From NCBI GenBank assembly GCA_009602735.1, contig WELA01008032.1, positions 31,872 to 95,871 of the forward strand: a stretch of DNA of 64,000 nt, in the 5' to 3' direction. The notes under the pieces are model-generated. The model did not search any database and was not told the origin of the DNA. It saw nothing but the letters and a program-made list of their open reading frames with translations. Below are positions 55,428 to 64,000 of the stretch, piece after piece. Position numbers and translations under genes: made by a program. Position 1 is the first letter of the stretch, and every line of letters begins with the position of its first letter. Source of the stretch: Mesotaenium endlicherianum (taxonomy: Eukaryota > Streptophyta > Zygnematophyceae > Zygnematales > Mesotaeniaceae).

Positions 55428-58400
55428 ATGGGAGCGGCAGAGTCCCGCAACTTTCTTAGTGGACATCAAGATTTGCTGGAACAGTTCGTTGGTCCTACAC
55501 CAATTGCACTGACGGATGACTTTTGGGACAACCTCCTCTCGTTTCCATATCCATTGACGAAGCTGAAAGAGTCAGAGCTCGATGAAGCAACACAAGAGGC
55601 AGCCACGACTTTGGGTGAGTGCTCCCCAACTCCTTTTCTTCCTGACCCTTCATGGTCTGTCGGAATTAGGCTGAAGGTGGTAGGTGGCAGGTCATTGATG
55701 TGCATGTGAGCTGTAAGTGGCCTCTTTCCACTACTACAGTAATTTCAAGGTGAAAGAATGGTCCCATGATGGTTCCGTGTCCTTTCTTTGGGTGTGGCAC
55801 CAGCACTCAACACGCGGCAGACAGGACACTTTGCGAAGCTCCTGGTCCACGTGAGGCAGATCGTGTCGGGACTATCTCCCCCTCTGCAGAAGCATCCGAT
55901 CAAGGCAATCAACGCGCTCTACTTCACGCGCCTGTTCCTGAAGCATCTCGTGGAGTGCTATGACGGCAAGGAGGTCTGGGAGCTCATGCTGCTCTCTGTG
56001 TCAGATGCAGAAGCTGAGTGGGCCAATCTGTACTCCGGTACTCACTCATTTTTCCGTTGCCTTCTGTACTCCGTATTGCTCCTTCCTGTCCCTTTTCTCA
56101 ACCCCATTATTCTATCCCTTATTTCTTGTGCATCTGAACCCATTGGCTTCTCACGCTGCCCCCTGCTTCTGGCAACTTTTGGCGAGCTGAGGAGCCCCAG
56201 ATAGAGATCGTGCCTGCTTACAGCAGGTTCTACCCTGGCCAGGAAGAGTTGAGAGATGTTGGAGCCGCTCTTTCTGTTGACCTCTGATCGCGTTGATGGT
56301 GCACGCCACTTAGTCTTCAAGCTAGTCAAACTTCCTGCAAGCACAACATGTGGCACTTCCAGATCCATCATCCTACTAAGATCATCCTGTGGAATTCCTC
56401 CTGCAGTCAAGCAGGGGCTGCATTTGCTCCCCATTGCCTGCTCATTTACCTACCTGCCTGTGTTAGCCCATGCCACTCACACAGCCTGCCTGCATGCATG
56501 CTGCCTTGCAATCTGACGCCACATGTCAGCTTCGAGGCCGAGGCTTGCTCCATCGTCTGCCCACCCTGCCAGCATGCATGCATGCAGCCTTGCAATCATG
56601 CATGCATGTGATCTGACACCACGAGCAATCTGACGCCACGTGTCGGCTCTGGGATGGACGTGCTGATGCCGAGTGGAGGCTTGCAGGCCATCAGAACCTG
56701 ATGGAGCCCATGGTGCGCGCCCTCCTGTCCTTTGTCGGCAACTTCGAAGTCAAGTACGCCTGCATCCTCCTCATGCACCCCCCTTCAGTCCCTCCTCTTC
56801 TGAGACCCTACTCTCCGCCCCCCCGCCCCCCTCCCCCGCGCGTTCCTCCTCTCTCCACACTCCTTCCTCCCTCCCGCCCTCCCTCTCCTTCCTGAAGCCC
56901 TCCCGCCCCACCCCTACCCCGCTGCACTTGCCTGTGTCCTGTGTCCCTCCTCCCCATGTCTGCATCATGCTCCGCCACCTACTCCTTGCGTGTCCGAGAA
57001 GAGGAGGAGGAGGAGGACGAGGAGGAAGAGGTGGAGAGGCCCCTATGTACTTACCTGCTGTTCTCCAAATTGCAGCAGTCGTAGAGAGGCAAGCAGCCGC
57101 TCACTGGGAGACCCTCTCCGGCCTCTGGCGACGGCGCATGCGGTGGGACCCTCCCTCGCCCGCCATGCTTCTCTGGGGCACCCCTCCGCTCTCGCGTGTG
57201 TATTTCCTGCTCTACAGTTATCTGACGGCTGGTCTGGGACGTTGTGGCACTGCGCCGGGCCTCTTGCGTGCGTGGCGGCGGGTATGTGTGTGTGTGTGTG
57301 CACGTGCGGGGTGATGGGTGTGGGGGTGGGGGGTGGGCTTTTGGGGCTTGCAGTGTGAACACGTACGTGGTGCACCTGGAGGTGATAAACGCGCTGCTGG
57401 TGATGGGCTCCACCCAGATGCACGCGCAGCTGGGTTTGGCGTCGCGCGACTCCCATGTCTTCCTCGACTGCATCATGGCCCAGGTAGACCGTCGCACTCA
57501 CACACGCACACACGCACACACACGCACAGACATGTACACACACGCTCCCGAACGCGCATATGCGCACGCACGCACACGCACACCCAAACGCGGGTAACTT
57601 GCTCACTTGCCCTCCGGTACCCGTAAGATGAGGACCTGCCTGAGGTTACTAGTATTGCAGGCAGGGCCAGAGGCCCGGGAGGTTTAGGGTGTAGGGCTTA
57701 GAGAGCAGAATCGGGGCCTGCGTGCGCCGAGCACTGTGCCAACAGGCACGTGGCATGGCAAGGTGGCGCGGCGGGGTACAGGTGTCACCTGATAACAGTG
57801 AAAGAAGGCTGGGGGTGGGGCTGGGGCTGAGCAGCAGAGAGCTCAGAACTCTATCTCCATCCAGCTGACTTCTCCTCCTTCCCTGCGGGTCTGTCTGTCT
57901 GTACTATATACGCACGTGATAATTAACTCCCTCCCAATTTATGGTCACTGCCGCTAACTTGTTCAATACATCACAGACTGTGGATGGGGGCAGAGGAGAT
58001 GGGGGGGATGAATGGGGTGGAACAGAATGGGGTCGAGTGGGGTGGGGCGGCGGCTAGAGACCAGAGGATGGAGGGTTGCTGGGATAGCTCAAATCTGCGG
58101 GGCATGGGCTGGGGCTGTACCGTTTCTGTGCTCTGAGTGAGGACGCGCTTAACTGCACAAAGCCAGACGAAGCACAGGCCTCGAGCATGCGGCGTGCTTC
58201 CCGTATGAGCCCAGCTGGAAGAGGCGGGGTGGAGCCTGTCAACTCTTGTGGGGCTTATGCGTGCGGCGCCATTCTTGGAGCACGCGCCCGCCTGGAAGAG
58301 GTCACCCGAAGCTCTTGACTCAGCCTGGAGCACGGGGGGGCAGCTTGAGCATGACCTCAGCAGGCAAGAGTTGAGCTTTGTCGTGTGGCGCTCTTTCTCC

Positions 58401-60691
58401 TCCTCCTCCTCCTGCTGCTGCTGCTGCAGGACGACCTTGCGGGGCCCGTGGTGAGGAAGCTGCTGATAGCCTACATAGCCAAGCTGGCGCTGCCGCCCAG
58501 AGCCCCCTATAGAGCGCCAGCTCCCAATATGAACGCGGCAGCTGTGGGCGGGGGAGGCAGTGGCGTTGGGCCAGAGCCTGGGGGAGTTCTGCGCAAAGTG
58601 GGCTCCGCTGCTGGTATGCTTTCCCTCTCGCTGTCTCTCCCTCCCTCTCTGTCCCTCTCTCTTCCCCTCCCCCACAACCCCCACCTTCCTTTCCTGCTCT
58701 TTCTTCCTCTGTTTCTGCTTCCTCCTGCCTGCTCTCTTTTCTTCCTCTCTCTTTCATTTACTTGGACAGGCAGCAAAACAGAGAGGGCCGGGGTGTCAGG
58801 GCACAAAGCAAGCATATAATTGGCATGATCGCGGTGGCTCACTGCCATTATGCTGAGCCGTGCCCCAGCGCAGGTTTGGAGCAAGGGGCGCTTCTTAGAA
58901 GTTACCAGTCAGCATCTTCAGTGGGCTGTGTGGCCGAAAGCTAGAGGTGATCCACACGAATAGAATCTGAACGCTCTCTCCCTCCTCCTCCGTCTGTCCC
59001 TCTCCCACCCCTCCTTTCTCTCTTGGTGTGTGTGTGTGTGTCCGTGAATGTGCGTATGTGCTTGCGCGTGTGTCTCTGTCTCTGTCGGCTGTACGTGGGG
59101 CCATGGGCGGACCCGGGCGTGCGCCGTTCCTCCCCGACGGCAGTGGCGGTGCTGCTGCTGCCGTACTACACCTACGCCTACCTCACCAACGTCAGCAACA
59201 GCGGCCTGGGGGGGGGCAAGAGCCCGCTGGCGGAGAGCAGCCTGCTGCTGCTGCTGGTGCTCGTGCACTATGGCAAGCAGCTGCCGCAGCCCGTCCCCGA
59301 TGACGCAGCCGCCCAGCAGCACGCCTCTGTCAACGGCAGCGGCAGCGGCAGCGGCAATGGCGACGGCAAGGGGGGCGCAGAGGTGGAGCCCCCGCGGCCC
59401 GTGTATGCGGCCAACCCCTTCAGGGCTGCGCTGCAGACCGCCCGAGACACCGACTGTATGCCCCTCCTCCTCGCCCCTTGCTCCTCACCCTCTGCCTCTC
59501 TCTCAGCCTCCCTCCCTCACTTATTGCCTCCCTCTGGCCCCTGCAATAGGAGGGGGTGGAGGAGGAGAAAGAGGAGGAAGAGAGGGTGTGGACGTTGCCC
59601 CAGCTATTCCCTTCCTCCCCCTCCTCCTTTCTCGGGGGCCCGGATGGCCAGCCTGCTGTGTGGCTGTGCTTCTGGCTCTCACCCGGTTATAGAGCCACCC
59701 GCAAGAGTAGTGCCAAGACTGCAACTGCAATAGTAGATGGATGCGTTGTCTTTGCTTTTCTTCTGCCTCACATTTCAGAAGAGAGCCCTCATAAGCAGAG
59801 CCCCTGCTTGTTTACCCACAAAGTCGGCTAAGCTGAGACAGGCTGGCTGCAGCATCTGTGTGTCTGCCGCAGATACACTTATCGTCCACCTGAGGGCCAT
59901 GGGCGAGTGGAGGCAAAGTGGAGGAGGTCGGATATGATGTTGCCGCCCCCCCCCCTTCTCTTTCCGAGCATCTGGTGGAAAGGGAGGGAAGAAGGAAAAG
60001 GGGGGAGGGAGGGGGGGTTGGGCGGGAAAGCAGAACTCGGTGCATGTGATGATGAGTGCACCCCGACCTGGCCCCATTTCATTCTTTCTTCCGTGTCCGC
60101 GTTGCTGGCGGCCCTCCTTAGCCTGGGAGAGCCTTCACTGTGCCCCCCTCCCCCAGAAAGCACGGGTGCTGGCTGGTAGATGGAGAGGAAAGGTACCTTC
60201 ACAGGAGGCACGGGTGAAGGATGTGGAGAAAAAAAGGAAGAAGGTTGGAGGGGGAGCAGGCAAAAGGCACTCCTGGGCTGGGCCAGGAGGCTGTGGTATC
60301 CGTACGGCCTCTCCTTGCTGACAACCAGAGGCTTGAGCCGGGGCCCTCCCATGCCCCTGCAGGGCATGCGTTCGTGCATGTGTGTGAGTGTGTGTGTGTG
60401 TGTGGGTGTGGGTGGGTGTGTACGCGTGTGTGCTCATGCGCGTGTGAGCATCTCTAAATCTTGCGGGTGGTGGCACCGCTAACGGGGACGTCGTGGGGCC
60501 ATGCCCACACTTGTCTCTTTGTGTGTGCGTGTGTGTGTGTGTGTGCGCGCGTCCGTGCGTGCGGTTTGTGCCTCTTCTGCTCCGAGCAGCAGTGAACAAC
60601 ATGATGGGTACGACATCCGCCATGGCGCTGGAGGAGGGGAGCGTGTGCATCCCGTTTGCTGCCTTATACGACACCTTGGGCGCGTCAGTAT

Positions 60692-60784
<93 letters not shown>

Positions 60785-62852
60785 NATAACCCCTTCCCTC
60801 TCTGCCTTCCTGTGCTGCCCTGTCCGCCCCTTCCTTCCCCCCTTCCCCCCGACGAGCACGGCTGGGGAACTCCCTCCTCTTTTGGGGTGACATACATCCT
60901 TCTGCATATGCGTAGATGCTTCCAGGCAGCATAGCGTGCGTGGCCAGCAGCAGCCAGCAGCCAACAGCAACGTGCTTGTGAGTGCATGCTGGCTGCCCTG
61001 TGCCTCGTCCAGCAGCAGCAGCGGCAGGCTAGTAGCTACGCATGCAAACAGGCCCTCCTGTGTGTGTGTGACGCCGCGCTCACGCGTCGTACGGCAGCAA
61101 GCAGCGTGCCTGTGGGTGTGCTGGCTGCGCCGTGCCTCAATCAGCTGCAGCAGCAGCAGGGTAGGAGTAGCTGCAGGATTGGATTGGATGGGGTGCCCCC
61201 TCGTTGACTGGCTTGCGTGGCTGCATGCGCCCGTCCACCCGCCAGGTCATGTTGACAGATAGCAGGAACCTCCGCCGCCAGGATGAGATGTGCCAACTGC
61301 TCGGGTGCTGGTGGTGGATGGGCTTGGGCTCTTCTCTGACCTGCCCTCTGCTGCGAAGAAATGCAGATGTGCATGCATGCATGTAGACGGGGGTTGATGT
61401 CTTTTGAGATACAGCAAACTCAGAGGGAGAGAAGGGTGGAGCTGGGAGGCAGCACCTGCTCCTCCTCAGACTCTGGGGAGGAAGTTGCAGTCCGCCGAGA
61501 AGCTCGGATAGCCCCTCTTATGATATGCCCCTGCCGCAGTGCGCTTTGGTGGCGCCTTGACACGCTGTGCTTGCGTGCCGCTGCCACCTCCTCCTTGGCC
61601 GTCGCTGCTACTGCCACCCGCTTTTGTTTCTGAAAGATTGGAATTAGACGGTAGAACAGAAGGGGAGAGAGAGGGGGGTGGGGAGGGGGGCTCCTCAGGC
61701 CCCGATAGATGGCAGCATCCATGCCTTTCTGCTTCCCTTTGCGTATCTACGTCAGTGTCCGCGTGCCTCTTGGGAGCGCGTTGCGCTGTGTGCGGAGTTG
61801 TGCATGTGAGTGCTGGAGTGGCGCTGCTGGGCTCACATCGCCCACCAATCTGGGTGGAGGTGGCAGATGCTTGATGGACGACCGGTCGACACTTGTCCTG
61901 TACTCGTTGGTCCATGGCAACGGGGCGTTCCTGGAGTACCTGCTTGTGCGTGCGGACCTCGACACCATTGTAAGGATTTCGTTCCTCCTCGTCCTCCTTT
62001 CCCTCCTCTTCCTCTTCTTTGTCTTCCTTCTCCTGCCCATTTTCCTCCTACTCCTCTCCCTCTTCTTCCTTCTCTTCCTCCTCCTCCACCTCCTCCTCCT
62101 CCTCCTCCTCTTCTTCCTGCTCTTTATCCTCCTCTTTTTCCCCTATCCCTTATCCTGCTCCACCTCCAGCAAATCCATCATTTTCAGCCTGTGTGCTGTC
62201 ATTGCACGTGCTTTCCAATCATGTGCCTCGTTGTGTGCTCCCCTCACCTTTTGCAGCACCCGTTTTTTTCCTGTGCACGTGCTTGCCCTCGTCATTCACA
62301 ACAATGCCCACTCGTAAACTTGCAACAGAGAAGCATGTCTATGAGAACAGCCTTCTCTTGTGCCCTCCTGCTTACCCTGGATGGGGGTGACGTCGGGTGG
62401 GTACGAATGGGTGAGGCGCTGCTGCTGCTGCTGCTGCTTCTCGAGTGCAGCCTTCCATTTTCTCCTCTCATGTCCTGTGGGCCCCCTGGCTGTGCCCACT
62501 GGCTTCTCACACTGGGTTGGGTGGGGGGCAGCATGCCAGGCTGAGAGGGCACTGGGCTTGGCTGCTGAGTGAGGCGCTGCTGCTGCTCCTCCTCCTCCTC
62601 CTCCTCCCCCCCCTCCTCCTGCTGCTGCTGAGAATGATGATGATGCTACTGCCGCTGCTGCTAGGATGCTGCTGCTGCCGCTGCTGCTGCTGAGGGGTGA
62701 TGCTGTTGCTGCCGGTGGTGGGGCAGCTGATGCCGCTGCTGGAGATGCTGTACAACACGTCGCGGCGCACGCCCAACCAGATCTACATGCTGCTCATCAT
62801 CCTGCTCATCCTCAGCCAGGACTCCTCCTTCAACGCCAACGTGCACAAGCTG
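55428..62852 (+). CDS. DYM: dymeclin (Golgi-associated), 3' end beyond the window
   Basis: A peripheral Golgi protein involved in membrane traffic. Nine coding exons chain in phase: 55428-55614, 55804-56037, 56687-56753, 57354-57483, 58430-58613, 59144-59455, 60590-60683, 61867-61969 and 62727-62852, giving 479 residues so far. The family is usually about 650-730 long, so the C-terminal third lies beyond 64000. The N-terminus MGAAESRNF carries Gly2 and fits N-myristoylation known for dymeclins. Family stretches are [97 protein letters not shown] and [20 protein letters not shown] with ILLILSQD. Exon 6 contains a glycine/serine low-complexity insertion ([14 protein letters not shown]). Introns are rich in CT, CA and GT repeats. 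Confidence 0.9.
57496..57592. repeat. CA-rich microsatellite in a dymeclin intron
   Basis: Imperfect (CACACG)n just after the donor of exon 4. A partner GT-rich tract lies at 57283-57302, upstream of the same exon. Confidence 0.8.
60693..60785. repeat. 92-base poly-C run ending in a single N
   Basis: An uninterrupted C homopolymer at 60693-60784, then N at 60785, in the intron directly after dymeclin exon 7. It is probably a sequencing or assembly-join artefact. Confidence 0.95.
62041..62131. repeat. CTCCTC pyrimidine-rich tract in a dymeclin intron
   Basis: Long CTT/CTC runs follow exon 8. Similar GCTGCT/CTCCTC tracts at 62570-62700 lead into the exon 9 acceptor. Confidence 0.8.
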
Positions 62853-63276
62853 GTGTGTGCCGCCTCCGCCTCCACCTCTGCCTCTGCTCGCTGCCCCCTC
62901 CCTAGGACCTCAAACTCCTTCCCCCCCCCCTTTCCTAATAACCTCCTCTCTCACTCCTGTCCCCAGCCCCGCCCAGCCTTCCCTTGTTCGCCCCGCCCTC
63001 AACTCAGGCAGTCAGATGCGTTGACGAAAACGTCGGACTGCACTTATGTTGCTTGTACTGTGTTTGCACGTGTGTGTGCGTGTGCATCGTGTGGGACATA
63101 TCTTGGGGCTCCAGACAGAGAGGGCAGCACATGGCTGGCAGACAAGCGAGCTTCTGCAGGGGCACAGGGCTCACTGTATATCTGTAGCACACGCCACATC
63201 ATCACTCTGCACGCACAGTTTACCTCCACCTACCTAGTGGGCGGGAGGGGGGGGGGGGGGGGGGGGGGCNAACAAA

Positions 63277-63316
<40 letters not shown>

Positions 63317-64000
63317 GGAGGCAATGAGCTCTAGGTGCACTGGGATTATTCTGATTTGAGGCATGGTTGTTACCTATACAGCAATATATGGGGCCCTATG
63401 CGGCACATACGCGAATCGTGTTTGGGAATGTGCAAAACATTCGCCGATATACCCGTTGACCAGGAGAGGTATATGATGAAGGCCTCATCCTCCAAATGCA
63501 CCCGTTAGGATTTGAACGTGTTCTCTCAACGGCACGGCAGGAAGTTTTTGAAGCCCTTGACACTCGGTCAAGTCAAAATGCATCGGTAACAACACTTCGT
63601 ACGCTCAGCAGAGGCGTCAACCCTTTAGCCTGACCCTGTATTGGCTGCGCATTGTTTGCATGAACTTTTTCCAGCAATCTATTTCTCCGTGACTCGCGAC
63701 CCTTAAAATCCACCCGGCCACTTGTACGGCAACGCAGTGAAAAGGATGTGCATGCAGACAAGGCATGCCGACTAGTGTGTTGCAACGGCTCCAGGATCCC
63801 TCTCAGGGTTTTGTGGGGTGGGGGCGCACAGACCATCTCAGAGCTTCAGCTGAGCAGAAACCGGTCGGTTGGGTGCTGCGTGCTCAAGCCCTGACTGCCT
63901 CACTCGCTGGCTGGCTGGCCGGCTGGCCGGCTTGCTGATGACCTGACACCTAGAAGGAGCTGGTGGTCGGGTGCTTGCGGGGCCCTGCGTGGGTGGGTGG
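62853..64000. other. dymeclin intron sequence to window end
   Basis: The donor of exon 9 is at 62853. No next dymeclin exon was recognised before 64000. It contains the poly-G runs and a short GGCTGGCTGGCCGG repeat near 63908. Confidence 0.55.
63247..63315. repeat. poly-G runs flanking a single N
   Basis: 22 G at 63247-63268, then C and N (63270), six bases, and 39 G at 63277-63315. The pattern resembles the poly-C/N join at 60785. Confidence 0.95.

Noticed and set aside
57057-57314. Frames between dymeclin exons 3 and 4 ([15 protein letters not shown] and others)
   Set aside because: Joining 56753 directly to 57354 preserves phase and gives contiguous dymeclin sequence. The intervening frames have no resemblance.
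60493-60987. Poly-Pro and poly-Gly frames around 60.7 kb
   Set aside because: They are translations of the poly-C run next to a single N; not genes.
63500-63560. tRNA-like GGATTTGAACG string
   Set aside because: No acceptor stem, anticodon arm or D-loop could be placed around it.
1-64000. CRISPR arrays, operons, prokaryotic signals, U12-type introns
   Set aside because: None seen. The sequence is eukaryotic with spliced genes, and every intron assigned here is GT-AG without the RTATCCTT donor of U12 introns.

Overview
This is a nuclear, intron-rich eukaryotic window, most likely from the green lineage (a green or streptophyte alga, or an early plant). The evidence is a plant-style BTL adenine-nucleotide carrier, plant-type linker histone H1, a telo-box in a ribosomal-protein promoter, tRNA-iMet primed Ty3/gypsy and Copia elements, and GT-AG introns throughout. 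The species cannot be fixed from the sequence. The window has one 555-N gap inside a GA microsatellite and two single-N joins inside poly-C and poly-G runs.

Layout. 1-5 kb: a three-exon gene for mitochondrial ribosomal protein mL53 (+), then a 239-bp hAT-like MITE. 5.1-22.3 kb: a nest of transposable elements. It holds a Copia-type LTR remnant (-), a decayed gypsy element (-) butted head-to-head against a second copy of the same family (+), and an intact 8.8-kb Ty3/gypsy chromovirus (9788-18607, -) inserted into the reverse transcriptase of that second copy with target-site duplication ATTAT. A GC-rich gag remnant with internal tandem repeats follows. 24.7-25.4 kb: histone H1 (+). 26.3-28.2 kb: a U11/U12-65K (RNPC3)-like RNA-binding protein (-) whose terminal coding exon is tandemly duplicated. 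28.6-31.6 kb: possible unassigned minus-strand exons around the assembly gap. 32.1-32.6 kb: a small two-exon gene of unknown function (-), divergent from ribosomal protein uL23/RPL23A (+, 33.3-35.4 kb). 35.4-40.5 kb: nothing firmly coding. 40.5-42.6 kb: glucosamine-6-phosphate N-acetyltransferase, 7 exons (+). 45.2-50.3 kb: a LON substrate-binding-domain protein, 7 exons (+). 51.2-53.8 kb: BTL-type mitochondrial carrier, 4 exons (-). 55.4 kb to beyond the window: dymeclin, first 9 coding exons (+).

The host genes are unrelated housekeeping genes and form no cluster or pathway. I rebuilt exon structures by matching reading phase across GT-AG boundaries and by family resemblance, so they are predictions.

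The most notable content is in the chromovirus. It carries a textbook -1 frameshift signal at the gag/pol junction: slippery T TTA AAA, 7-nt spacer and a 10-bp perfect hairpin that contains the gag stop. It also carries an additional 560-residue third ORF in the envelope position. That ORF starts right after a TACTAAC branch-point/CAG acceptor and is flanked by two copies of the polypurine-tract block. This looks like a retrotransposon that gained an extra, probably spliced, gene of unknown function.
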